NCBI RefSeq assembly: GCF_024343615.1
Contig: NZ_RJUB01000156.1
Location: forward strand, 1 to 64,000
Origin: Ferruginibacter sp. HRS2-29
Lineage (GTDB): Bacteria > Bacteroidota > Bacteroidia > Chitinophagales > Chitinophagaceae
Length of the DNA stretch: 64,000 nt
Reading direction: 5' to 3'
Shown: positions 1-7,620 of the stretch, piece after piece
Layout: the number at the start of each line of letters is the position of its first letter
Numbering within the stretch: position 1 is the stretch's first letter
Program-made: the position numbers and the translations under genes
The notes under the pieces: generated by a model
Database searches by the model: none
Seen by the model: the letters and a program-made list of their open reading frames with translations, nothing else
Told to the model about the DNA's origin: nothing

Positions 1-1
1 C

Positions 2-298
2 GAAGTATTTGTAGGTACCATGGCCACCCTGTATAGTGTAGGCGATGACGCCGATGAAAACAGCCCCACCCTCCGCGAAAAAATGCACGCGGCGGTAAGA
101 GAAGACGGAACAAAAGTTTACACGCTCGCCACAGGATTATCACTCATGGTATTTTATGTGATCGCCATGCAATGCATGAGCACACTGGCAATAGTAAAAA
201 GAGAAACCCGCAGCTGGAAATGGCCGGTGCTGCAGTTTGTATATATGACGTTGCTGGCGTATGGGCTGAGCTGGGTGGTGTATGAGATATTTAAGTAG
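2..298 (+). CDS. feoB: FeoB ferrous iron transporter, C-terminal end (partial)
   Basis: The window opens inside this reading frame, which begins with the residues EVFVGTMATLYSVGD typical of the last conserved block of FeoB, the GTP-driven inner-membrane importer of ferrous iron. About 98 residues are present. They contain two hydrophobic helices (roughly residues 48-64 and 77-95 of the fragment), as expected for the C-terminal membrane part. The G domain lies upstream, outside the window. The ATG at 20 is internal and not the real start. The TAG stop leads straight into an intergenic repeat arm (300-319). Identification rests on motif recognition only. Confidence 0.85.
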   Translation, partial: EVFVGTMATLYSVGDDADENSPTLREKMHAAVREDGTKVYTLATGLSLMVFYVIAMQCMSTLAIVKRETRSWKWPVLQFVYMTLLAYGLSWVVYEIFK

Positions 299-299
299 G

Positions 300-474
300 C
301 AATAGTGAATAGTCAATAGTCAAATCTTTGCGGTTTATATATCTCCAGAAATATTTATTGTTAGAAAGGCAAATAAAAAAGCAACTTTTTAAAGTTGCTT
401 TTTTTATAAAATTGTAAGTAGTTGCCTTTGAATTAAGAACTCACGAAGGGTTGGCTATTGACTATTCACTATTG
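300..474. repeat. Extragenic inverted repeat, family AATAGTGAATAGTCAATAG (copy 1)
   Basis: Arms at 300-319 and 455-474 are perfect 20-base reverse complements. They flank a terminator hairpin in the space between the convergent feoB and lipoprotein genes. Related pairs lie at 43617-43806 and 57318-57461. No coding sequence lies between the arms. Confidence 0.9.
375..405. terminator. Bidirectional intrinsic terminator
   Basis: The hairpin has A6-GCAACTTT and AAAGTTGC-T6 arms (about 14 bp), giving a U-run on either strand. It sits between the convergent feoB and the lipoprotein gene and should serve both. Confidence 0.85.
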
Positions 475-480
475 ACATCC

Positions 481-1626
481 TCACCAGTCGACCGTATAAC
501 TGATATTGCTCTTCACCTGCGGATATATCTTCCTGTACAATTCGCTGAGGATATCTTCGCGGCGCGGCGTGTTGTAATTATTATTGTTGATCAACGCCCA
601 GTCGTCGGAGCTAAGTGCCCGGCTGTCGCCGGTATAGCTGGCACGTTCTTCCTGCCAGCGATAATCTTCACGATAGTTTTTGTAACTGATATTCTTTCGG
701 GTACGCACGTCCGTTATGGTCATTTCCATATTCGCGTTGGCGGTAAAACTTGAGCGCTGCACATTCAGCGTAGCATATACTGTTTTATAGATCGGCTTAC
801 CAGAAGTATCTGTACCGTTGCGTACCTCCGCACTCCTGCTGCGGGAATAAGTATTGCTGACAGGATACGGGATATTCAGGTCACGCAGTCGAAGATCCAC
901 CGCCCAATCCGGCTGAACATTTTCACGGCGGGCTTCCCAATCCGTGTAAAACCTTGCGGCATATCTTCCATTGCCATTGCTGTTCTGCAATTCCCTTACG
1001 AGAGTCTGCTGAAAATATTCGTTGCTGTAATTATAACCTGAACTTCCCCAGCCGCTGTTGATGAAATAAGAATTATCCTGTATGGGATTGATGATCACAT
1101 TTACGATCGACAATTCGTAAGCATTGTTCATCTGTGCTTTTGCATCCTTGTAACCTGGCACCAGCTTGTTTGCTTTACTGAAATAGCTGTAGGCTTTTTT
1201 CGCATTATCCCTGCCATCCTTATCTATAAAAGTTTGCCCGGCGATATAATTTTCTTCCGCTCCCTGTTGTTTTGCCTCCAGCAATTCGGCACTGTAGTTC
1301 TGCGGGTTCACCAACCTGAATGCGGGTGTGGAGTTTATGATGGCATTATATGCATCCTGCAGGTAATCGTATTCGGATATGATCTTATCCCAGCGGCCAA
1401 TGTCTTTTCCGGTACGGTAGGATGCGATCTTTGCCAGGTGCGCCTTTTGAATGTTGGAATACAGGATCGGAATGGCGCCGATAGCATCTTCATTGTCCTG
1501 GCTCCTGGCCAGTTTTTTTACGGCATCCTGCAAGGCTTTGTCTTCATTGCTTCTTTCCAGATAACTCTTTTTGCTGCAGGCAGACAGCAAAAGGATCAGC
1601 ATGAAATAGTGTATAAATTTTTTCAT
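481..1626 (-). CDS. Putative lipoprotein with TPR-like region, unknown function
   Basis: This is a 381-residue protein with a lipoprotein signal peptide: MKKF start, hydrophobic stretch, then the lipobox LLSAC with Cys17. After processing it would be membrane anchored. Residues about 30-175 are helical and rich in Ala, Lys and Tyr, resembling tetratricopeptide repeats (for example the stretch around AKKAYSYFSKANKLVPGYKDA). The C-terminal half is rich in Asn, Tyr and Arg and has no motif I recognise. Long proteins of this kind are common in Bacteroidota as uncharacterised envelope lipoproteins. It is convergent with feoB, and the two share a terminator. No promoter was found upstream. Confidence 0.75.
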   Translation of the reverse strand: MKKFIHYFMLILLLSACSKKSYLERSNEDKALQDAVKKLARSQDNEDAIGAIPILYSNIQKAHLAKIASYRTGKDIGRWDKIISEYDYLQDAYNAIINSTPAFRLVNPQNYSAELLEAKQQGAEENYIAGQTFIDKDGRDNAKKAYSYFSKANKLVPGYKDAKAQMNNAYELSIVNVIINPIQDNSYFINSGWGSSGYNYSNEYFQQTLVRELQNSNGNGRYAARFYTDWEARRENVQPDWAVDLRLRDLNIPYPVSNTYSRSRSAEVRNGTDTSGKPIYKTVYATLNVQRSSFTANANMEMTITDVRTRKNISYKNYREDYRWQEERASYTGDSRALSSDDWALINNNNYNTPRREDILSELYRKIYPQVKSNISYTVDW

Positions 1627-1639
1627 CTTGTTTGGGTTT

Positions 1640-2013
1640 ATACTATCAGTACGCAGGGATCGCGAGAGATGTTACGGCAAATTAAAGCAAAAACCTGTTC
1701 TTGGGTTATTTTTAACAGCGAAGTGCAGGCAATTACAGCTTAATGCAAGGAGCTTCAATGACTTTATTATTTACAGGAAATAAAATGTTGCCCTTGTGTC
1801 ATCTTTGAAAGTGCTGTTTGGGTTTTGACACAGACTCTGATGACTTCTTCAGCTGTAATTTTTCTACCGCACAACCTCTTTTCTTGCCACTCATACAAAC
1901 CTTTAAATTTTATAAAAAATATTATATTCAGATAGATATTTAATAATCAGCCATTTATCTAAAAATATTATTGCTTTGACTGCAAGCTACTTTAAAATAA
2001 ATGGTATTATGTG
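1640..2013. other. Gene-free spacer
   Basis: This AT-rich spacer lies between the divergent lipoprotein and PadR genes. I see no reading frame over 20 codons with a promoter, no hairpin with a T-run and no repeat family member. The only signal is the promoter just downstream at 2014-2043. Confidence 0.6.
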
Positions 2014-2043
2014 TTGCATAGTACTAATTTGTTATTATCTTTG
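2014..2043 (+). promoter_or_regulatory. Promoter of the padR-pspC operon
   Basis: TTG at 2014-2016, 19 bases, then TATCTTTG at 2036-2043: an exact match to the Bacteroidota primary-sigma pattern. It predicts a leader of about 85 bases before PadR, which contains a six-codon ORF. Confidence 0.8.
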
Positions 2044-2132
2044 TTTTGTCAACGGGAGGGAAGTATTTATTCCGGATAGATATCAAACGCCCCAGACAAA
2101 GTATAGCCATGAATTTTTTAAAACAGTAAGCC

Positions 2133-2462
2133 ATGAACATTGATAACACAGCCAGCCAGATGCGTAAGGGGGTTTTGGAGTTCTGCATCCTGTCGGTGAT
2201 AAAACAAGGGGAAGCTTATCCTTCGGACATTATCGATAAGATGAAGGAAGCTAACCTGAATATCTTCGAAGGAACGCTTTACCCCTTACTGACAAGGCTC
2301 AAAAACGCCGAATTCCTTACCTATCGTTGGGTAGAAAGTAACAGTGGCCCGCCACGCAAATATTTTTCACTCACAGATAAAGGGGCGGGATTCTACAAGG
2401 AACTGGAAGCGACCTGGAACGAACTGGCCAACGCCGTCCAATCTATCACCAAAACGATTTAG
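2133..2462 (+). CDS. PadR-family transcriptional regulator
   Basis: A 109-residue winged-helix protein of typical PadR length. The N-terminal KGVLEFCILSVIKQGEAYPSD and the central FEGTLYPLLTRL with PPRKYFSLTDKG form the PadR helix-turn-helix and wing. PadR proteins usually repress their own operon and respond to envelope stress or small molecules. The gene is followed 114 bases later by a PspC-domain membrane protein, a pairing common in Bacteroidota, so the regulator probably controls that gene. A mini-ORF, ATG at 2109 and stop at 2127, ends 3 bases before the start codon. The ligand is unknown. Confidence 0.9.
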   Translation: MNIDNTASQMRKGVLEFCILSVIKQGEAYPSDIIDKMKEANLNIFEGTLYPLLTRLKNAEFLTYRWVESNSGPPRKYFSLTDKGAGFYKELEATWNELANAVQSITKTI

Positions 2463-2493
2463 TAAAAGACTTCAACCATAAAAAAGTATAGCC

Positions 2494-2580
2494 ATGCTTT
2501 TCTGGTTTCAACTTCAACTAAAGAAACAACATTTCAACGTCCGTAACGAGGACAACAAAACAACAATTATTACGCCATGA
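2494..2580 (+). CDS. Possible 28-residue leader or small protein before the PspC gene
   Basis: An ATG at 2494 opens a 28-codon frame rich in Gln, Asn and Thr, with an N-terminal MLFWFQLQL. Its TGA overlaps the ATG of the next gene in an ATGA arrangement, typical of translational coupling. The 14 bases before and including its start, AAAGTATAGCCATG, are repeated exactly at 2098-2111 in front of the PadR gene, where another mini-ORF begins. That makes chance less likely, but no homologue is recognised, and it may be a leader peptide or simply a spacer. Confidence 0.35.
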   Translation: MLFWFQLQLKKQHFNVRNEDNKTTIITP

Positions 2581-4814
2581 AACAAGTAATAAATATCAAT
2601 TTCCAGGGTAGGGTAGTACCAATAGAACAGTCTGCCTACGACAGCCTGAAGAATTATATAGAAAGCCTTAACCGTTTTTTTGCTAATGAGGAAGGTAAGG
2701 AAGAGATCATCAATGATATTGAAAGCCGTATCGCCGAACTTTTTCAGCAAAGGCTGAAAGATGGCGCTACCTGTATCACGGATGATGATGTGAACGCTAT
2801 CATGAAAAGCATGGGCCGCCCTGAAGATTTTGAATCGGAAGAAAACGCCGGATCAACTACCAGCGGAAAAGAAAAAACCGAAACAAAACAGGAATATGCA
2901 GATGCGAATACATTTACCGCAAGCGGAAATAAAAAATTATTCCGCGATGAAAATGATAAGATACTGGGCGGTGTATGTAGCGGCCTGGCCAATTATTTCG
3001 GCATCGATACAGTAGTGGTACGTATCATTTTCGTACTGCTGATTATCTCCTTCGGTTTTGGCCTCATACCATATATCATCCTTTGGGTGGTAGTGCCAAG
3101 CACTGCTACCACACAGATCGGCAGCATGCGCAAAAGGCTTTTCAGGGATGTAGAGAATAAATACATCGCTGGTGTATGTAGCGGCCTTGCCAACTATTTC
3201 GGCATCAGCACCTGGATACCACGTTTGTTGTTCATCCTGCCTTTCCTGTCATTTTTCAACAGGTGGAACCATTGGGGCAACTTCGATCTGCCCGGGTTTA
3301 TCAGGTTAGGTTTCAGCCCTGGCGCATTGATGGTATACATCATCCTGTGGCTGGTAATACCAGAAGCGAATACCACTTCTGAAAAACTGGAAATGAAAGG
3401 GGAAAAAGTGGATATGAATTCTATCAAAAACTCTGTAGTGGAAGAAATGAAAGGAGTTCAGCAACGTGCAGCCAAACTGGGCCACGAAGCAAGGATCGCC
3501 GCTACAGAAAAAGGAAAAGCATTCGCCAGTGAAGTGAGCAGCGTAGGCAGACGGAGCGGAAAATCCCTCGGAGATGTGATCTCGTTACTGGTGAAAATAT
3601 TCGTTTATTTCATACTCGGATGTGTAGGCTTTGCACTGGTAGCAGCACTTTTCGCACTGGCGATCTTCGCTATCGGTATCTTCCCGCTGAAAGATTTCCT
3701 GTTGACCAGCGGATGGCAGAACGCCTTTGCATGGGGAACATTGATATTCTTCATCGCTGTACCGATCATCGGATTGATCACCTGGCTCATCCGTAAGATC
3801 GCCAGGATCAAAACGGGAAGCGTGATGATGCGTTCCACTTTCTCCGGCCTTTGGGTGATCGGGCTGATCAGCTTCATTCTCCTGCTTTCTTCTGTAGTAA
3901 GGGATTTTAAAAGGGAAAATACGTTGAATGCACAGGAAATTGCCCTGTCAAATCCAGGGGTGAAAAAACTGGAACTCACTTCCAGGACCGCAGATGATGA
4001 ATACAGGAGAACGTCGGTCTTCAGGTTCAGGCCTTTTGAAGATGGATTGGATGATGATACCGCGATTGTTCGCAACATCACCGTGAACATTTTCAAATCA
4101 AGCAACGACAGCTTCCGCGTTACAATGCTGAAAATAGCGAACGGACGCACCAAATATTTCGCCGACACAGCAGCATCACTTATCCGTTTCAATGTAACGC
4201 AGCAGGATACTTTGCTGGTAATGGATAAAGGTATCCGCATCAACAAGGATGACAAATTCAGGAATCAGCAGATTGTATTGAACGTGTATGTTCCGGTAGG
4301 CAAACAGATCAGGATAGACAACAGTGTATCACGTTGGGGTGGCGTACACTTCGATGGCCTGGCGATCAATGACCACAACTGGGATTACGAAAACGAGAAC
4401 GCCATGAAAGGATGGAATACCGATGAAGATTATATCATGAAAGCGGATGGACTGTATACTTTGTTTGGCGAACGTGCCGACAGCCGCGACGATAACAGGT
4501 ATAACCATAAAAAGAAAAGAACAACCGTAACAGTAAATGGAGTAACGATACAGGATACAGTGGAAGATGCGGAAGATGAAAACGATAACTACCGTTACGA
4601 CGATAAAGGCCAGCAACAACCTGCGGTTAAAACAACCCTCGATTCGCTGAAAGACAAACTAAAGCTCGAAGAGAAACGGAAAGCCGATTCTTTGAAAGAA
4701 AGCCTTGAAAAAACTAAAAAAGAATTAGAAAAGATCAGCAAGAAAACAGAAGGGTCCACTGCAATGAACACACCCATTTTGCAGGGATATAACCCGATGA
4801 TGTTGTTGAACTAG
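2577..4814 (+). CDS. Double PspC-domain membrane protein
   Basis: A 745-residue protein. Residues 1-90 are a soluble N-terminal domain (INFQGRVVPIE, then acidic helices). Two PspC domains follow at about 119-175 and 184-262, each with the motif GGVCSGLANYFGI or AGVCSGLANYFGI and a hydrophobic helix. Further membrane helices lie near 339-372, 380-402 and 424-441. A long periplasmic or cytoplasmic C-terminal region ends in a charged Lys/Glu coiled coil (about 675-725). PspC domains sense envelope stress in the phage-shock response, and the two in tandem suggest a duplication. It is co-transcribed with PadR and is the operon's last gene, as a strong terminator follows at 4855. Confidence 0.85.
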   Translation: MKQVININFQGRVVPIEQSAYDSLKNYIESLNRFFANEEGKEEIINDIESRIAELFQQRLKDGATCITDDDVNAIMKSMGRPEDFESEENAGSTTSGKEKTETKQEYADANTFTASGNKKLFRDENDKILGGVCSGLANYFGIDTVVVRIIFVLLIISFGFGLIPYIILWVVVPSTATTQIGSMRKRLFRDVENKYIAGVCSGLANYFGISTWIPRLLFILPFLSFFNRWNHWGNFDLPGFIRLGFSPGALMVYIILWLVIPEANTTSEKLEMKGEKVDMNSIKNSVVEEMKGVQQRAAKLGHEARIAATEKGKAFASEVSSVGRRSGKSLGDVISLLVKIFVYFILGCVGFALVAALFALAIFAIGIFPLKDFLLTSGWQNAFAWGTLIFFIAVPIIGLITWLIRKIARIKTGSVMMRSTFSGLWVIGLISFILLLSSVVRDFKRENTLNAQEIALSNPGVKKLELTSRTADDEYRRTSVFRFRPFEDGLDDDTAIVRNITVNIFKSSNDSFRVTMLKIANGRTKYFADTAASLIRFNVTQQDTLLVMDKGIRINKDDKFRNQQIVLNVYVPVGKQIRIDNSVSRWGGVHFDGLAINDHNWDYENENAMKGWNTDEDYIMKADGLYTLFGERADSRDDNRYNHKKKRTTVTVNGVTIQDTVEDAEDENDNYRYDDKGQQQPAVKTTLDSLKDKLKLEEKRKADSLKESLEKTKKELEKISKKTEGSTAMNTPILQGYNPMMLLN

Positions 4815-4854
4815 AAATCGTTTCAATAGTTGAGTTGAAGTTGAAGCACACTCG

Positions 4855-4881
4855 TCCCGCCTTTCCAGGCGGGATTTTTTT
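4855..4881 (+). terminator. Intrinsic terminator after the PspC gene
   Basis: GC-rich stem TCCCGCC/GGCGGGA with a 6-base loop, followed by seven T residues. Confidence 0.9.
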
Positions 4882-4944
4882 GGTTAAACGCAAGCCCGCA
4901 AAGCCAAATACAAAAGTCGCAAAAGTCGTTTTCTGGTATTATGA

Positions 4945-4986
4945 GTTTCTTTGCGCCTTTGTGTTGAACCTTTGCGCCTTTGCGTG
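4945..4986. repeat. Degenerate direct repeat CTTTGCGCCTTTG
   Basis: Two near copies of CTTTGCGCCTTTG lie about 21 bases apart. A reverse-oriented relative (CAAAGGCGCAAAG) occurs after nrdB at 40350-40385. It resembles the other spacer repeat families but shows no long inverted arm here. Confidence 0.5.
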
Positions 4987-4997
4987 AAAAATTATTT

Positions 4998-5005
4998 TAC
5001 ATTTG
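4998..5005 (+). promoter_or_regulatory. Likely -7 element of the gcvT operon
   Basis: TACATTTG matches TAnnTTTG, 37 bases before the gcvT ATG. TTTG candidates upstream are at spacings of 15 or 23, so the -33 element is uncertain. Confidence 0.45.
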
Positions 5006-5042
5006 CGCCGGTCTTGCATTTTAAACATAATCATTCTCACTG

Positions 5043-6128
5043 ATGAAAAATACGCCCTTTACGGAAAAACATAAAGCGCTTGGCGCAAAAATGGCAGAAT
5101 TTGCCGGGTACAACATGCCGATCTCTTACAGCGGTATCAACGACGAACACGCTTCGGTGCGCAACAATGCCGGGGTTTTTGATGTGAGCCACATGGGTGA
5201 ATTTATCGTGAAAGGCCCGCAGGCCCTGGAATTGCTGCAACGGATCACCACGAATGATGTATCTAAACTCACCCCGGGAAAAGCACAATACAGCTGCTTT
5301 CCAAATAACGATGGAGGCATCGTGGATGACTTGCTCGTGTATTGCCTGGAAGATAACAACTCATATATGCTGGTGGTAAATGCCAGCAACATCGAAAAAG
5401 ACTGGAACTGGATCCAATCATTCAATACCAATAGTGTAGAGATGCATAATATCTCCGACAAGACCTGCCTGCTGGCTATACAGGGGCCGAATGCAACAAA
5501 GATCCTGCAGCCGCTGACACAGGTAGATATCCTCAACCTCAAATATTACACATTTGAAAAAGGCACTTTTGCCGGCGTGGATAATGTGCTGATCAGCGCT
5601 ACAGGCTACACAGGTTCGGGTGGTGTGGAAATATATTTTGAAGACAAAGATGGAGCGGCAGACAAAGTCTGGGATGCGATCTTCAGCGCAGGGGCAGCAC
5701 AGGGAATCAAACCGGTTGGCCTCGGTGCAAGGGATACACTCCGGCTCGAAATGGGTTTTTGCCTTTACGGTAACGATATCGACGATACCACATCACCGAT
5801 AGAAGCCGGCCTTGGCTGGATCACCAAATTCACCAAAGACTTTAATTCAAAAGAAATATTTGAAAAACAAAAGAGTGATGGCGCAGACAAAAAACTCGTA
5901 GGATTTGAAATGGTGGAAAAGGGAATCGCCCGCCAGGGTTACGAAATAAAAGATTTTGAAGGTGCCGCCATCGGAAGGGTGACTTCCGGTACACAATCGC
6001 CCACCCTTGGCAAAGCGATCGGCATGGGGTATGTCGACAAACAATTTGCCGCCATTGACAGTGAAATATTTGTGAGTATCCGCAACACATTGCTGAAAGC
6101 GAAAGTGGTAAAAATGCCTTTCGCCTGA
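5043..6128 (+). CDS. gcvT: Aminomethyltransferase (glycine cleavage system T protein)
   Basis: A 361-residue protein, full length for GcvT. It transfers the aminomethyl carbon of glycine from the H-protein lipoyl arm to tetrahydrofolate, releasing ammonia. Visible hallmarks are FDVSHMGEF, the [17 protein letters not shown] block carrying the folate-site acidic residues, [14 protein letters not shown] and the [19 protein letters not shown] signature. The ATG start follows a probable -7 element. The downstream SRPBCC gene begins 2 bases after its stop, and a ComB-like gene overlaps that one, forming a three-gene operon. No gcvH or gcvP is in the window. Confidence 0.95.
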   Translation: MKNTPFTEKHKALGAKMAEFAGYNMPISYSGINDEHASVRNNAGVFDVSHMGEFIVKGPQALELLQRITTNDVSKLTPGKAQYSCFPNNDGGIVDDLLVYCLEDNNSYMLVVNASNIEKDWNWIQSFNTNSVEMHNISDKTCLLAIQGPNATKILQPLTQVDILNLKYYTFEKGTFAGVDNVLISATGYTGSGGVEIYFEDKDGAADKVWDAIFSAGAAQGIKPVGLGARDTLRLEMGFCLYGNDIDDTTSPIEAGLGWITKFTKDFNSKEIFEKQKSDGADKKLVGFEMVEKGIARQGYEIKDFEGAAIGRVTSGTQSPTLGKAIGMGYVDKQFAAIDSEIFVSIRNTLLKAKVVKMPFA

Positions 6129-6130
6129 TC

Positions 6131-6625
6131 GTGGCAGAACTTATCAAACTCACTACCTGCATCGATGCGCCTGTGAAGATCGTCTTTGACCTTAGCAGGA
6201 GTATCGATCTGCACAAATTATCAACGCAGCATACGGATGAAGAGGCTGTAGATGGTGTTACCGCGGGCTTGATAAGAATGGGTGAAACAGTTACCTGGAA
6301 AGCGAAACATTTATTCCGGTATAGGTTTTTCACTTCAAAAATAACCGGCTATGAGTCACCTGTGTACTTCCGTGATGAAATGCAGGAAGGTGATTTCAAA
6401 CGTTTCAGCCATGAACATTTTTTTGAAGAGCATGCGCAGGGCAAAACATTAATGACCGACAAAGTATTGCTGGAAGCGCCTTACGGAATATCAGGGCGTA
6501 TAGCGCTGAAACTTTTTTTAAAGAATTATATTAAAAAACTCCTGGTAAAAAGGAACCTGCTGATAAAAGAATACGCGGAAACCGGGAAATGGAAATCAAT
6601 CATATCAACACATGAGCAACAATAA
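6131..6625 (+). CDS. SRPBCC-fold protein (START-like ligand-binding)
   Basis: A 164-residue protein with features of the SRPBCC/Bet v1 superfamily: N-terminal CIDAPVKIVFDLSRSIDLH, a central beta-rich core and the C-terminal long helix with ALKLFLKNYIKKLLVKRN. These proteins bind hydrophobic ligands in a deep pocket, and the ligand here cannot be read from sequence. The start is GTG, 2 bases after the gcvT stop, indicating coupled translation. Its 3' end overlaps the next start by 14 bases. Homologues are sometimes annotated as cell-division inhibitors, without evidence I can see here. Confidence 0.8.
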   Translation: MAELIKLTTCIDAPVKIVFDLSRSIDLHKLSTQHTDEEAVDGVTAGLIRMGETVTWKAKHLFRYRFFTSKITGYESPVYFRDEMQEGDFKRFSHEHFFEEHAQGKTLMTDKVLLEAPYGISGRIALKLFLKNYIKKLLVKRNLLIKEYAETGKWKSIISTHEQQ

Positions 6626-7346
6626 GCCATCATTATTTACTTCCCTGTCTCCTGCACTGCTACACCTTTACGACGTAAGCAACAGTGTTGTTGTGATCAT
6701 CGACGTACTGCGGGCAACCAGCACCATCGCTACCGGACTGTACAATGGGGCAAAATCGATCATCCCGGTAGACAGTGTGGCGGAATGTATCCGGATCGGC
6801 AAACAGATCGACGCCATCACTGCAGGCGAACGCGATGGACAGGTGGCGGAAGGATTGCAATACGGCAACTCCCCTTTTGAATACCCGCAGGAATTCATCG
6901 GCGAAAAAACATTGGTGCTCACCACTACCAACGGAACCAAACTCCTGCACATGGCACTGGACAAAGGGGCAAAAGATATCGTTACAGGTTCTTTCCCCAA
7001 TTTATCGGCTGTGTGTGATTTTTTAATAGACAGAAAACAAAACGTGATCCTCGGATGTGCCGCCTGGAAAGACAGGGTGAACATAGAAGACACATTGTTT
7101 GCAGGAGCGGTAATTGAAAAAATAAAGGAACATGTTGAGATTAACTGCGATTCTTCGCAAATGGCTCACAGCCTCTACCTTGAAGCCAAAGACGACCTGT
7201 ATGGTTTCATGCAAAAGAAGAATGCTTCGCACTACCATCGCCTCACCAATTTCGGGCTCGAAAAAGATATCCGCTATTGCCTTACACCGGATAGCGCCAA
7301 TGTACTGCCTATTTACAGGGATGGAAAACTGGAAATATTAAAGTAG
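6612..7346 (+). CDS. comB: 2-phosphosulfolactate phosphatase family protein (ComB-like)
   Basis: A 244-residue protein matching the ComB family throughout. Markers are VVIIDVLRATSTIATGLYNGAKSI near residues 27-50, GERDGQ, GNSPFEY, the TTTNGTKLLHMA loop and GCAAWKDR followed by NIEDTLFAGA. ComB dephosphorylates 2-phosphosulfolactate to sulfolactate with Mg2+, a step of coenzyme M synthesis in archaea. In bacteria without coenzyme M the substrate is uncertain; sulfolactate or sulfonolipid metabolism is an inference. It is the last gene of the gcvT operon, overlapping the SRPBCC gene by 14 bases. A 33-base perfect inverted repeat follows. Confidence 0.88.
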   Translation: MSNNKPSLFTSLSPALLHLYDVSNSVVVIIDVLRATSTIATGLYNGAKSIIPVDSVAECIRIGKQIDAITAGERDGQVAEGLQYGNSPFEYPQEFIGEKTLVLTTTNGTKLLHMALDKGAKDIVTGSFPNLSAVCDFLIDRKQNVILGCAAWKDRVNIEDTLFAGAVIEKIKEHVEINCDSSQMAHSLYLEAKDDLYGFMQKKNASHYHRLTNFGLEKDIRYCLTPDSANVLPIYRDGKLEILK

Positions 7347-7350
7347 ATTT

Positions 7351-7454
7351 TTATTACACGAACTGCCGCGAATTACACGAATTAGCGGAGCTTAATGATT
7401 GAGCAATTTTATCTCTTCGCCAATTCGTGTAATTCGCGGCAGTTCGTGTAATAA
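7351..7454. repeat. Perfect 33-base inverted repeat, family TTACACGAATTCGTGTAA-like
   Basis: Arms 7351-7383 and 7422-7454 are perfect reverse complements built from repeated ACACGAA(TT/CT) units, with a 38-base loop. As RNA it would form a very stable hairpin just after the comB stop. Related phrases occur at 25471-25530 and 53662-53711. Confidence 0.92.
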
Positions 7455-7520
7455 GACCTTTTTAACGCTTTTTTGTCCACAAACTTTCATTTTATACTCC
7501 AGAGCTCAGTTATTTTCCTT

Positions 7521-7528
7521 TACTTTTG
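7521..7528 (+). promoter_or_regulatory. Likely -7 element of the SNF2 helicase gene
   Basis: TACTTTTG fits TAnnTTTG, 93 bases before the helicase start. No TTG lies at the expected spacing. Confidence 0.4.
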
Positions 7529-7620
7529 CAAATTGCCCTTTTCAGAACTAACTTTTCCGGGACTCTATAACGGTAAAGGCTAAGTGCAATTGAATTTTTA
7601 TTTTCAATAAAACCAATAAA

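Noticed and set aside
1758-1808. 16-codon plus-strand ORF before padR
   Set aside because: Too short, no promoter, no coding signs.
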